From contig NZ_JAENHM010000017.1 of assembly GCF_016595245.1 (NCBI RefSeq), forward strand, positions 1 to 64,000: 64,000 nt of DNA. The letters are read 5' to 3'. Positions 36,829 through 45,610 of the stretch are shown piece after piece (within the stretch, counting starts at the first letter, position 1; each line of letters opens with the position of its first letter). Both the position numbers and the translations under genes were made by a program. The notes beneath the pieces are model-generated. The model was not told the DNA's origin. It did not search any database and saw nothing but the letters and a program-made list of their open reading frames with translations. The stretch is from Azospirillum endophyticum (GTDB lineage Bacteria; Pseudomonadota; Alphaproteobacteria; Azospirillales; Azospirillaceae).

Positions 36829-37542
36829 GCGTCCGTTTGCTCCGGGCAGCTTGGTCGGGACCGTCGTCCAGGCGCTTCGTCACATTGGGTCGGCGCATGC
36901 GGCCCAGGCGAGTTCCCGCTGGTGGTGCCGATCGATCGGCCCGAGAGCCGCCCAGCCTTGGATTTCCTGTGCCATTGCTCCCCGCCCCCCAATGACGTCC
37001 ACTGTTACGTGAAGGATTCGGAAGTCAAACGCTTAACGGAGCACGACCGGGGCAGGCTTCGGACGTCATGGTAAGCCGGCCCTGCGGGATGGCGGAGTAC
37101 ACGCTCTCACCGTGTTCCCGCATCCCGGACAAGCTGGCCGCTTTCGTGTAGGGACCCCTTGGCCGGGATGACGAAAGTCCTCTTACGGGAATTCGGCTTT
37201 CATATCCGATCGCCTTGCCGTGGCCCTTGAATTCCGGCGCGAATCCGGCCATGGTCGGCGAACCATGACGTCTCCTGTCCACCATATCCGTGCTCTTCTG
37301 CGCGCCGGCCGTGTCCACGCAGGCACGCCCGCCCCGGATCTGGTCGCCTGAGGCAAGGCTCCCGGACCGTCCGGGGCCACCATACTTCGACGATTTCCGC
37401 ACAATCGAGATAGCCGCCCCGGACCGCAGGACTGCGGCATCCGGGCAGTTGCGCAGGATCGCTGCCGGCCGAAGAGGCGCCCACCGGGAGGCGCGCCCGG
37501 CCGCCGCATCCCGCGCCCATCGGCAACCATGGGAAACCCACG
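36829..37542. other. 714-base gap without a recognisable gene
   Basis: Open frames here have no family likeness and look like GC-rich noise. A degenerate REP-like piece, GGCCGGGATGACGAAAGTCC (37160-37179), and a copy of the GGAAT...CTTTCA...CGATCGCC motif (37188-37214) are present, so the gap seems to be built partly from the same repeat family as 5672-5793. Confidence 0.4.
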
Positions 37543-37974
37543 ATGCGTTCCGCAGGCCAATTTCCGCCCATCGTCCTCACCGCGACCGATCACGACCGGC
37601 TTTCCAGCCTGGCCGAAGCCGTCGCCGAGGGGGCGCCCGACGTCTACGATTACCTGTCCGCCGAATTGACCCGCGCGGTGGTGGTCGATGCCGGCGAGAT
37701 CGCCCCGACGGTCGTCACGATGGGCGCGCGCGTGACGTTCCGGGACGAGACGGCGATGCAGGAGCGGACCGTCACCCTGGTCTATCCGCAGGAGGCCGAC
37801 ATCGCGGCCGGACAGGTGTCGGTGCTGACCCCCGTCGGTGCGGCGCTGATCGGCGTCGCGGAGGGGCAGTCGATCACCTGGTACACCCGCCAAGGCGAGG
37901 CGAAGACCCTCAGCGTCCTGCAGGTCGAGCATCCCGTGCAGGGCGCCGGCGCCGCCGCCGTTCCTCCGATCTGA
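37543..37974 (+). CDS. rnk: Nucleoside diphosphate kinase regulator, Rnk/GreA-C-terminal family
   Basis: This 143-residue protein has the GreA/GreB C-terminal FKBP-like fold preceded by a short N-terminal coiled region, as in Rnk. Diagnostic blocks are VTMGARVTFRDE, RTVTLVYPQEADIAAGQVSVLTPVGAALIG and LSVLQVEH. Rnk binds RNA polymerase and modulates nucleoside diphosphate kinase-linked nucleotide pools in other bacteria. It lacks the long GreA coiled-coil. It is a lone gene, convergent with gntR. Confidence 0.87.
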   Translation: MRSAGQFPPIVLTATDHDRLSSLAEAVAEGAPDVYDYLSAELTRAVVVDAGEIAPTVVTMGARVTFRDETAMQERTVTLVYPQEADIAAGQVSVLTPVGAALIGVAEGQSITWYTRQGEAKTLSVLQVEHPVQGAGAAAVPPI

Positions 37975-38036
37975 GGCGGGCGCTTCGGGCCTTTCCCGCC
38001 GGACGCGCGAAATACGGCGGCGCCCCGCTACGCGAC

Positions 38037-38081
38037 GGGGGAACCGGACCTCGAAGACCGTCTTCGAGGCGCGGCTCCCCC
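38037..38081. terminator. Long hairpin between convergent rnk and gntR genes
   Basis: Outer arms GGGGGAACCG (38037-38046) and CGGCTCCCCC (38072-38081) pair at nine of ten positions. Inner arms CCTCGAAGAC and GTCTTCGAGG (38049-38069) pair perfectly. It lies between two converging genes and could end both transcripts, although no U-tract is present. Confidence 0.5.
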
Positions 38082-38208
38082 GGCCTGCCGCTGTCCGGGC
38101 ATGCCGACATGCCGACCTCCCGGACGGTCGCCCGATCTCTGGTCTCCATCGCCCCCGGGCGAAATCCGTCCGCAGGCTGGGTTCCGCACCGAAGCCGCGG
38201 CAATGCGG

Positions 38209-38883
38209 CTACCGCTGCCTCTCGACCAGGGCATTCGCATAGGCGGCCTGGGCGCGCAGGATGTGCTGGGACAGCAGTTCCCCGAGCAGCGCCGCATCCC
38301 GATGTTCGAACGCCTCGATGATGCGGCAGTGCTCGCCGAACGACAAATCCTGCTGATCGCTGTGCGGCACCGAGAGATGGGCGCGCAACGCCGCCACCCG
38401 GCCGGAGATCGTCCGGTAGGCGTTCGCCAGATGCACATTGCCGCAATGGTTGACGAAGCTTTCGTGGAAAACGGTGTCGGCGCGGGCATAGGCCTTGGTA
38501 TCGCCCGCCTCGCGCGCCGCGCGCATCGCCTCCAGGGCGGCGGCCATGTCGTCCCGCGTCTCCGTCGGCGCCCTCTCCATGCAGCGTTCCAGCGCGCTGG
38601 TCTCCAGCAGCAGGCGGAAGGAGGCGAGCTGTTCGACGTCCTCCAACGTCGGCTGGAAGACGAAGGTCCCCTTCTTCGGCACGATCACCACCAGCCCCTG
38701 CTGCTCCAGCCGGGTCAGCGCCTCGCGCATCGGGGTGCGGCTGACGCCGAGCGACAGCCCCACCGCATCCTCCGACAGGGCCTGGCCGAAGGACAGCTCT
38801 GCGTTGACGATGGCATCGCGCAGCCGCTCCTCGACGATCGTCGACAGGGGCTTGGGAAGCTCGATCTGCAAGCGGGGTATCAT
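38209..38883 (-). CDS. GntR family transcriptional regulator (FCD domain)
   Basis: This 224-residue FCD-type GntR protein has the winged helix at about 15-75 (LSEDAVGLSLGVSRTPMREA, then GLVVIVPKKGTFV). The FCD domain follows, with ADTVFHESFVNHCGN and C-terminal histidines. The start is ATG 38883; GTG 38895 is also possible. It diverges from the GlcD-like/TRAP/lyase genes starting at 39107 and is their likely regulator. Confidence 0.9.
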   Translation of the reverse strand: MIPRLQIELPKPLSTIVEERLRDAIVNAELSFGQALSEDAVGLSLGVSRTPMREALTRLEQQGLVVIVPKKGTFVFQPTLEDVEQLASFRLLLETSALERCMERAPTETRDDMAAALEAMRAAREAGDTKAYARADTVFHESFVNHCGNVHLANAYRTISGRVAALRAHLSVPHSDQQDLSFGEHCRIIEAFEHRDAALLGELLSQHILRAQAAYANALVERQR

Positions 38884-39003
38884 TGTCTGTTCCACGGTCC
38901 GCCGGTTGCGCGCGCCCTGTCAGGCCTTCATCGGGCGGTCATCGAACCGCCGGGCCGTCACGCAGAGATAAGCTCTCCAGCTTCGAAGAGCAATATCTTC
39001 CAT

Positions 39004-39028
39004 CTTGGACACTGTATCCAAGGTACAG
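39004..39028. promoter_or_regulatory. Overlapping palindromes in the gntR/dehydrogenase intergenic region
   Basis: CTTGGA (39004-39009) pairs with TCCAAG (39017-39022), and CTGTA (39012-39016) pairs with TACAG (39024-39028). Both pairs have seven-base centres and they interlock. FCD-type GntR proteins commonly bind short interrupted palindromes of this sort, so this is the probable operator of the flanking genes. Confidence 0.5.
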
Positions 39029-39106
39029 CGTCTTGCACACAGTTTGGCGTCATGATAGAGGGTATCCCCAGCAAACGGGCCGGCCAGACGCCGGAGACAC
39101 GAAATC

Positions 39107-40546
39107 ATGCGAGGGAAGACGCCGATGGAGATCGTGGCCACCCAGAGGATCCCGGACGCCGAGGGCGGCAGGCGGCTGCCGGACGCGATGCTGGTGGAGC
39201 TGCGGCAGCTTCTGGGCACGCGCTTGGCCCTTGGGCTGGCGGAGCGCGAGCAGCATGGGCGGGGCGAGTCCTACCACGCCACCCGGGCGCCCGACGCGGT
39301 CTGCTACGCGGAGAGCACGGAGGAGGTGTCGGCGATCCTGCGCCTCTGTTCCGCCCACGGCGTTCCGGTGGTGCCCTTCGGGGCGGGCACCTCGCTGGAG
39401 GGGCATGTCGCCGCCCTGCGCGGCGGCGTCTGCGTCGATCTCAGCCGCATGACGCGCGTCATTGCCGTGCGGGCCGAGGATCTGGACGCGACGGTCCAGG
39501 CCGGGGTGACGCGCGTCCAGCTGAACGAGGAGCTGCGCGCCACCGGCCTGTTCTTCCCGATCGATCCCGGCGGGGAAAGCACCTTGGGCGGCATGGCGGC
39601 GACGCGGGCGTCGGGCACCAACGCGGTGCGCTACGGCACCATGCGCGAGAACGTGCTGTCGATGACCGTGGTGACCGCCGACGGCGAGATCATCCGCACC
39701 GGCAGCCGCGCCCGCAAATCCTCGGCCGGCTACGACCTGACGCGGCTGTTCGTCGGCTCGGAAGGCACGCTCGGCATCATCACCGAGCTGACCGTCCGCC
39801 TCTACGGCATCCCGGAGACCGTCTCGGCCGCCGTCGTGCCGTTCGAGACGGTGGAGGCCGCCGTCGCCTCGGTCGTGTCGGTCATCCAGTGCGGCATCCC
39901 GGTCGCGCGGGTCGAGCTGATGGACACGCGCACCGTCCAGGCGACCAACCGCTACTGCGGCCTGTCCTACCGCGAGACGCCGACGCTGTTCTTCGAGTTC
40001 CACGGCTCGCCCGGCACCGTCGCCGAGCAGATCGCGATGACGAAGGAGCTGACGGCCGACCACGGCGCGCTGGATTTCGAATCGGCCAGCGATCCCGACA
40101 CCCGCGCGACCCTGTGGCGCGCCCGGCACGCCGTCCATTACGCGGTCCAGGCCATGCGCCCCAGCGCCAAGGTGTGGAGCACCGACGTCTGCGTCCCCAT
40201 ATCGAACCTGACCCGCTGCATCGCCGAGACCCAGGCGGACATCGCGTCGGCGTCCTTCTTCGTCGCGATCGTCGGGCATGTCGGCGACGGCAACTTCCAT
40301 CTCGGCCTCGTCATCGACCCGTCGGTTCCGGCGGAGCTGGAGGAGGCGGACGGCATCAACGACCGGCTGATCCGCCGCGCCATCGGCATGGACGGCACCT
40401 GCACCGGCGAACACGGCATCGGTTCGGGCAAGATCAAGTTCATGGAACTCGAACACGGCCGCGCCGTCCGCGTCATGCAGGCGGTCAAGGCGGCGCTCGA
40501 CCCGGCCAACATCCTGAATCCCGGCAAGGTCCTGCCGGCGGCCTGA
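39107..40546 (+). CDS. FAD-binding D-lactate/2-hydroxyacid dehydrogenase (LDHD/GlcD-like)
   Basis: This 479-residue flavoprotein has the FAD loop PFGAGTSLEGHV, GGMAATRASGTNAVRYGTMRE, the metal-site motifs VGHVGDGNFHL and GEHGIGSGKIKFM, and the end DPANILNPGKVL. The arrangement is closest to eukaryotic-type D-lactate dehydrogenase and GlcD. It would oxidise a D-2-hydroxy acid imported by the TRAP system encoded next. ATG 39125 is an alternative start with GAGGGA upstream. Confidence 0.88.
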   Translation: MRGKTPMEIVATQRIPDAEGGRRLPDAMLVELRQLLGTRLALGLAEREQHGRGESYHATRAPDAVCYAESTEEVSAILRLCSAHGVPVVPFGAGTSLEGHVAALRGGVCVDLSRMTRVIAVRAEDLDATVQAGVTRVQLNEELRATGLFFPIDPGGESTLGGMAATRASGTNAVRYGTMRENVLSMTVVTADGEIIRTGSRARKSSAGYDLTRLFVGSEGTLGIITELTVRLYGIPETVSAAVVPFETVEAAVASVVSVIQCGIPVARVELMDTRTVQATNRYCGLSYRETPTLFFEFHGSPGTVAEQIAMTKELTADHGALDFESASDPDTRATLWRARHAVHYAVQAMRPSAKVWSTDVCVPISNLTRCIAETQADIASASFFVAIVGHVGDGNFHLGLVIDPSVPAELEEADGINDRLIRRAIGMDGTCTGEHGIGSGKIKFMELEHGRAVRVMQAVKAALDPANILNPGKVLPAA

Positions 40547-40623
40547 CCGGCCGGCCCCTCCCCCCGGAATCGCAACGTCTTCACGACAAGAACGGCCGAC
40601 GCCGTCATTTCGAGGAAACACCC

Positions 40624-41682
40624 ATGCAGAACACCCCGATTTCCCGCCGCGGCCTGATCGCCGGCGCCGCCACCCTCGGGACCGGCCTCACGCTCGGCGC
40701 CGGGATCGCCGGCCTGGGCATCGCCGGCTCCGGCCGCGCGCAGGCGGCGGCGCCGATCACCCTGCGCGTCTCCTCCTCCGCCCCGCCGGACCGCTTCGGC
40801 GCGCATTACCTGTGGTTCAAGCCGTTCCAGGAGGAGCTGGCCAAGCGCGTCGGCGACCAGATCAAGCTGGAGTATTTCCCCAACGGCCAGCTCGGCCGCG
40901 AGGCCGACGTCGTCAACCAGGTGAAGGGCGGCTCGGTCGACATGATGCTGACCGGCGCCTCGATCTGGGCCACCATTGTGCCGGAGTTCGGGCTGCTGGA
41001 TCTGGGCTTCCTGTTCAACAGCTACGACCATTGCGCCCGCGCGCTCGACACCGGGGTCGGCGCCGCCTACGACGCGATGCTCCAGGAGCGGGCCGGCGTC
41101 ACCATTCTCGGCTGGGGCTTCCAGGTCGGCGCCCGCAGCATCTACACCAACAAGGAAATCGCCACGCTGCCCGAGCTCAAGGGCAACAAGCTGCGGGTGC
41201 TGCCGACCAAGGCCTTCATCGACACCTTCAACATCATCGGCGCCACCCCGACGCCGATGCCGATCAACGAGGTCTACACAGGTCTCCAGACCGGCGTCGT
41301 CGACGGCTTCGAGCATGATCCGGGCACGGTGCTGTCCTACAAATGGTACGAGGTGTCGCGCCACTGCCTGCTGACCCGGCACATCTACACGCCGCTGCTG
41401 GCCTACATCGGCAAGCGCGGGATGGCGAAGATTCCGGCCGCGCTGGTGCCGCAGTTCCAGGAGGCCGCCGCCGCCGCGACCGCCGCCTGCCGGGCCGAGG
41501 TGCCGAAGGTCGAGGAGGAGGCGATGGTCCAGCTGCGCGAGAAGGGCCTGACCTTCCTGGAGGTGAAGCCGGACGAGATGCAGGACCTGAAGCGCCGCAT
41601 GAGCGAGCAGCTCTACACCGCCTACCTCAAGCAGTATCCCGCCACGGCGCCGCTGTTCGAGAAGATCAAGGCCAGCGCCTGA
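40624..41682 (+). CDS. dctP: TRAP transporter substrate-binding protein (DctP family)
   Basis: This 352-residue periplasmic binding protein has a twin-arginine-type leader (SRRGLIAG, then a hydrophobic stretch ending AQAA, about 41 residues). The DctP core follows: LRVSSSAPPDRFGAHYLWFKPF, YFPNGQLGREADVVNQVKGG and NEVYTGLQTGVVDGFEHDP. These proteins bind C4-dicarboxylates, hydroxy acids or 2-oxo acids through a conserved arginine. It lies between the dehydrogenase and the fused membrane component. Confidence 0.92.
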   Translation: MQNTPISRRGLIAGAATLGTGLTLGAGIAGLGIAGSGRAQAAAPITLRVSSSAPPDRFGAHYLWFKPFQEELAKRVGDQIKLEYFPNGQLGREADVVNQVKGGSVDMMLTGASIWATIVPEFGLLDLGFLFNSYDHCARALDTGVGAAYDAMLQERAGVTILGWGFQVGARSIYTNKEIATLPELKGNKLRVLPTKAFIDTFNIIGATPTPMPINEVYTGLQTGVVDGFEHDPGTVLSYKWYEVSRHCLLTRHIYTPLLAYIGKRGMAKIPAALVPQFQEAAAAATAACRAEVPKVEEEAMVQLREKGLTFLEVKPDEMQDLKRRMSEQLYTAYLKQYPATAPLFEKIKASA

Positions 41683-41726
41683 CCGGTCCCCCGCCCCGCC
41701 CCCCTCTCCCAAGCGAGGTGACTGTC

Positions 41727-43610
41727 ATGGAGATAGCGCTGCCCCCGCGCAGGGAATACGCCGACACGGCGCTGACCGGGCGCGTGCTCGCCCGTCTCGT
41801 CACGGCGATCGAATATCTCGGCGCCGCGATCCTGGCGCTGGACATGGTCATCGTGGCCGCCTCCGTCGTGGCGCGGTATTATTTCCACGCCCCGTTCGAC
41901 TGGGCGGAGGAGATCGCCAGCGGCCTGATGTCGACGATGATCTTCCTGGGCGCCGCCAGCGGTCTCGGCCGCACCCAGCATATCGGCATCGACGTCGTCG
42001 TGAACCTGCTGCCCCCGCGCTGGCGGCCCTTCATCGCCTCCGTCGCGGCCTGGGCCACCGCCCTGATGGCCGGCATGCTGCTCTACTCGACCTACGACCT
42101 GATGCTCGACACCCACGGCCAGACGACGCCGATCGGCCTGCCGCAATGGTGGTTCCACCTGCCGGTGCTGCTGGGCGTCGCCGCCATGACGGTGTTCGCG
42201 GTCAACAATTGTTTCAAGGCGGAGCCGGCGGCCCGCTGGCCGGCCCTGGCCGTCTGCCTGACCGTCGTCGCCGGCATCCTGGGCTGGAACGCCCTGCTGC
42301 CGGACGACACGCTGTCGCCGATCCTGCTGCTCTGCGTCACCGCGATCGGCGGGCTGGTGCTCGGCGTGCCGGTGGCCTTCGCGCTCGGTCTCGGGTCGAT
42401 GTCCTATTTCCTGATGGACCCGTCGCTGTCGATGCTGATCTGGGCGCAGCAGGTGTCCTCGGGCGCCCATCACTTCGTGCTGCTGGCCATCCCCTTCTTC
42501 GTGCTCGCCGGCCTCACCATGGAGGTGAACGGCATGTCGTCGCGGCTGATCGAGCTGCTGCTGCGCATGATCGGGCGGTTCCGGGGCGGGCTGAACCTGA
42601 TCGTCATCTTCGCCACCATGCTGTTCTCCGGCGTGTCGGGGTCGAAGCTGGCCGACATCGCGGCGGTCGGCGGCGTCATCATGCCGGCGATCCGCAAGAC
42701 CGGGCAGGACGAGAACGAGACCGCCGGGCTGCTCGCCTGCACGGCGGTGATGGCGGAGACGATCCCGCCCTGCGTCAACCTGATCATCTTCGCCTTCGTG
42801 TCCAACATCTCGATCGGCGGCCTGTTCATGGCCGGGGTGATCCCGGCCGTCCTGATGGCGCTGTGCCTGGCCGGCGTCGCGATCTACGCCGGCACCCGCG
42901 TCGACCTCGACCGCGTCTTCGTCGAGGTTCCGCGCCGTCCGCTGCTGCCGCTGATCGGCGGCGCCGCGGTGACGCTGGCGATGATCCTGATGATCGGCCG
43001 GGGCGTCACCACCGGCATCGCCACCTCGACCGAGATCTCGGCCTTTGCCGTGATCTACGCCTTCGTGGTCGGCGGGCTGATGTTCCGCGAGCTGACGCTG
43101 AAGATGACGGTCGCCCTGTTCGTGCGGGCCGCCGCGATGACCGGCAGCATCCTGTTCATCGTCGCCGTCGCCTCCAGCCTGTCCTACGCGCTGACGATCG
43201 AGCGCATTCCCGACCAGATCTCCACCGCGATGATCGCGCTCGGCCAGCAGTTCGGGCCGCTCAGCTTCGTGCTGGTGTCGATCGTCATCATGTTCGGCTT
43301 CGGCATGATCCTGGAGGGCGCGCCGGCGCTGATCCTGTTCGGGCCGCTGCTGACGCCCATCGCCGGCGCGCTCGGCATCAACCCGCTCCAGTTCGGCGTC
43401 ATCATGGTGATCGCGATGGGTCTCGGCTTCTTCGCCCCGCCGATCGGGGTCGGGCTGTTCGTCACCAACGCGCTGACCGGCACCCAGATGAAGAACGTCG
43501 TGCGGCCGATGATGAAGTATCTCGCGGTGCTGCTGGCGGCCCTGCTGGTCCTGATCCTGGTGCCCGACGTCTCGCTGTGGCTTCCCCGCCATCTGGGGAT
43601 GATCCGATGA
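41727..43610 (+). CDS. dctM: Fused TRAP transporter permease (DctQ-DctM)
   Basis: This 627-residue membrane protein combines the small DctQ subunit (about 1-190, with four helices and SVVARYYFHAPFDWAEEIAS) with the large DctM subunit. The DctM part includes SGVSGSKLADIAAVGGVIMP, AVMAETIPPCVNLIIF and GFFAPPIGVGLFVTNA. GCGAGGTGACTGTC precedes ATG 41727. It drives sodium- or proton-coupled uptake of the DctP ligand. It overlaps the next small gene by four bases. Confidence 0.92.
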   Translation: MEIALPPRREYADTALTGRVLARLVTAIEYLGAAILALDMVIVAASVVARYYFHAPFDWAEEIASGLMSTMIFLGAASGLGRTQHIGIDVVVNLLPPRWRPFIASVAAWATALMAGMLLYSTYDLMLDTHGQTTPIGLPQWWFHLPVLLGVAAMTVFAVNNCFKAEPAARWPALAVCLTVVAGILGWNALLPDDTLSPILLLCVTAIGGLVLGVPVAFALGLGSMSYFLMDPSLSMLIWAQQVSSGAHHFVLLAIPFFVLAGLTMEVNGMSSRLIELLLRMIGRFRGGLNLIVIFATMLFSGVSGSKLADIAAVGGVIMPAIRKTGQDENETAGLLACTAVMAETIPPCVNLIIFAFVSNISIGGLFMAGVIPAVLMALCLAGVAIYAGTRVDLDRVFVEVPRRPLLPLIGGAAVTLAMILMIGRGVTTGIATSTEISAFAVIYAFVVGGLMFRELTLKMTVALFVRAAAMTGSILFIVAVASSLSYALTIERIPDQISTAMIALGQQFGPLSFVLVSIVIMFGFGMILEGAPALILFGPLLTPIAGALGINPLQFGVIMVIAMGLGFFAPPIGVGLFVTNALTGTQMKNVVRPMMKYLAVLLAALLVLILVPDVSLWLPRHLGMIR

Positions 43611-43987
43611 CGACGGCGCCGGAAGACTCCGCCCCGGTCCTGCGCTGCGCCTTCTTCCGGGGCCGGGTGTCGCCCGGGCGCGAGGCCGAGTTCGAGGCCC
43701 TGCTGGCCGAGCGGCTGGTGCCGCTGTGGCGCCGCTTTCCGGGCGCGCTGGAGGTGCGGCTGCACCGTCCGCTGGACGCCGACGACCACGCGCCGCCGCT
43801 GGCCCTCGTGCTGTCCACCCGCTACCCGAGCCTCCGGGCCATGCGGGACGCCCTGGCCTCGGACATCCGCGAACGGACGCGGGAGCCGACGCGCGACCTG
43901 CTGGCGATGTTCGAGGGCGAGGTGTTCCACACCACCTTCGCCGTCCAGGATTGCGGCACGACCCCGCCGGGCCTGGCCGCCTCATGA
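43607..43987 (+). CDS. Small dimeric alpha-beta-barrel-like protein of unknown function
   Basis: This 126-residue protein is coupled to the TRAP permease by an ATGA overlap. The layout (strand RCAFFRGRVSPGREAEFEAL, helix, LEVRLHRPL, LALVLSTRYPSLRAMRDALAS) resembles antibiotic-biosynthesis-monooxygenase or EthD-like ferredoxin-fold proteins. No catalytic residue is evident. It may be an accessory enzyme of the pathway. Confidence 0.6.
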   Translation: MTTAPEDSAPVLRCAFFRGRVSPGREAEFEALLAERLVPLWRRFPGALEVRLHRPLDADDHAPPLALVLSTRYPSLRAMRDALASDIRERTREPTRDLLAMFEGEVFHTTFAVQDCGTTPPGLAAS

Positions 43988-43993
43988 AAACCG

Positions 43994-44017
43994 GGCCGGC
44001 GCTTTTCCGCGCCGGCC
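43994..44017 (+). other. Strong stem-loop before the lyase gene
   Basis: GGCCGGCGC and GCGCCGGCC form a perfect nine-base-pair stem around the loop TTTTCC, in the 49-base gap between the small gene and the lyase. It may attenuate or segment the transcript. Confidence 0.5.
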
Positions 44018-44036
44018 GCCAGAACGGGACGCCGTC

Positions 44037-44903
44037 ATGAATTCCGCGAAGACACTGAAGCAACTGCTCGGCCGGGGCGAGATCGTCATGGCCCCCGGCG
44101 CACAGGACGCCCTGACCGCCCGCCTCGTCCAGGCGGCGGGCTTCCCCGCCCTCTACATGACGGGGTTCGGCGCCACCGCCGTCCGGTTGGGAACGCCGGA
44201 TCTGGGGTTGATGACCCAGACGGAGATGACGACCCACGCCCGCGACATGGCGCGCGCCGTCACCATCCCGATCATCGCCGACGCCGACACCGGCTATGGC
44301 GGCCCGGCCAACATCGAGCGCACGGTCCGCGAATACCTCCAGGCCGGGGTCGCCGCCGTCCATTTCGAGGACCAGATGGCCCCGAAACGCTGCGGCCAGC
44401 TGGCCGGCGTCAAGCTGATCTCCGCCGAGGAGAATGTGCGCCGCCTGAAATGCGCCCTCGCCGCGCGCGGCACCGACGATCTGCTGGTCATCGGCCGTAC
44501 CGACGCGATGGCGGCGGTGGGACCCGGCGAGGCGATCCGCCGCGCCAAGCTGTACCAGGACGCCGGGGTCGACCTCGTCTTCGTGGACGGCATCAAGACG
44601 ATCGCCGAGGTCGAGGCCGTCGCCCGGTCGGTCGAGGGGCCGAAGGTCGTCAGCATCGTCGACGGCAACGAAACGACGGCGCTGACGGCCGGCGTTCTCC
44701 AGGAGATGGGCTTTTCCGTCGTCCTCTACGCGGTGTCGGCCCTGTTCTCGGCCACCCGCGCCATCGCCCAGACGCTGGCGGCGCTGCAGGCCGAGGGGAC
44801 GCCGAGGTCGCGGGAATCCGCCATGATGACCTATGCCGACTTCAGCGCCCTGGTCGATCTTGAGCGGTTCAAGACGCTGGACGACGATTTCGGCTGGTCG
44901 TGA
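44037..44903 (+). CDS. Isocitrate lyase/PEP mutase family protein
   Basis: This 288-residue TIM-barrel enzyme has the metal motif DADTGYGG (82-89) and the standard active-site loop EDQMAPKRCGQLAG (111-124), so the catalytic cysteine context is canonical here. Family members include methylisocitrate lyase, dimethylmalate lyase and oxaloacetate decarboxylase. As the last gene of the GntR/TRAP module it probably cleaves or decarboxylates the acid made by the FAD dehydrogenase. It resembles the lyase at 26851 but has a different active-site loop. Confidence 0.87.
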   Translation: MNSAKTLKQLLGRGEIVMAPGAQDALTARLVQAAGFPALYMTGFGATAVRLGTPDLGLMTQTEMTTHARDMARAVTIPIIADADTGYGGPANIERTVREYLQAGVAAVHFEDQMAPKRCGQLAGVKLISAEENVRRLKCALAARGTDDLLVIGRTDAMAAVGPGEAIRRAKLYQDAGVDLVFVDGIKTIAEVEAVARSVEGPKVVSIVDGNETTALTAGVLQEMGFSVVLYAVSALFSATRAIAQTLAALQAEGTPRSRESAMMTYADFSALVDLERFKTLDDDFGWS

Positions 44904-44961
44904 TCCTGCGCCGGCCTTCCGACCCCGAAATTGCGACGTTGCTGCAGCGAGGCGTCGTCTT

Positions 44962-44997
44962 AAATCGGACTCGATTTGAAGCGTGAATCCGATCGTC
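44962..44997 (-). repeat. 36-base dispersed repeat, copy 2 (inverted)
   Basis: This is the reverse complement of 34996-35031 with three mismatches. It opens a 707-base gap without genes between the lyase and the next binding-protein gene. Confidence 0.65.
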
Positions 44998-45133
44998 ACT
45001 CGAAGCCTGCAGCGTCGCGCGTTTCAAATTGAACGCATGACGCTGTAGGAGAGGCCTGCCGTTCTCTCCACGTCCTGAGCCGGACGATCAAGGCAATCGG
45101 ATGAAGGACTCCAGTCGTGAGACTAGGATTTCC

Positions 45134-45305
45134 CGTCATCCCCACTAAGGCGGGGATCCAGAGTTCGCAGAACGAATCTTGTGGGAAAGCCTGGATCCCC
45201 GCCTTCGCGGGGATGACGGCCGAGGGAAGCACACGATGCGATGCGATGCGAGGCGACGCGCTTCAAACTTGAGGCCTCTCTCGGCAAGTCGCCGATTTCT
45301 TCACA
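45134..45305. repeat. Dispersed palindromic element, copy B
   Basis: The same order of parts as at 5507-5671 appears: GGCGGGGATCCAGAG, GGATCCCCGCCTTCGCGGGG, then CGCTTCAAAC, GAGGCCTCT and CGATTTCTTCACA. A short GCGAT-type simple repeat (CGATGCGATGCGATGCGAGG) has expanded in the middle. The rest of 44904-45610 shows no gene beyond repeats and a regulatory palindrome. Confidence 0.7.
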
Positions 45306-45459
45306 GGCTCGAAAGCGGGGAACCAGGATTTCCGTAAGAGGGGCAAAAGTCCGGGCGTTCACGGGCGAGTGGCGGCCTTGCGGATGAGGTTCGGGAGGTC
45401 GGAGACGCTGCGGGGCCGGCTTCCGGAAAGCCGGGGAGCGGTTTGATCCGGCGGGCAGT

Positions 45460-45473
45460 TTGCGTTTGCGCAA
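45460..45473. promoter_or_regulatory. Crp/Fnr-type palindrome upstream of the binding-protein/permease genes
   Basis: TTGCG-TTTG-CGCAA is a perfect 14-base inverted repeat with the TTG-N8-CAA outline of Crp/Fnr-family sites. It lies about 150 bases before the start at 45611, and a Crp/Fnr-family gene is the third gene of the same operon. The half-site differs from classic FNR (TTGAT). Confidence 0.5.
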
Positions 45474-45610
45474 AGACATGGCGGCCCGGTCGTGTTGCCT
45501 TGGCCGGGCCCTCTCCGGGAGTTTTCCAGCGTGGGGGGCCGAACTCGTCAGCGTCGCCCGTCCAGCCAGCAGGAGTGCCAGCAAGGACCGCGCTCCTTCC
45601 CTCCGGCTCG

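Noticed and set aside
37025..37402. Minus-strand open frame in the gap before rnk
   Set aside because: Arginine/glycine-rich translation without any domain, overlapping a degenerate repeat. Treated as non-coding.
41622..44999. A very long open frame on the minus strand opposite the TRAP permease and lyase genes
   Set aside because: It is low-complexity (D/H/R/Q-rich), has no family motifs, and lies antisense to clear genes. Such frames are expected in high-GC DNA.
45123..45584. Minus-strand open frame across the repeat-rich gap
   Set aside because: It reads through dispersed element copy B and has no family resemblance or ribosome-binding site.
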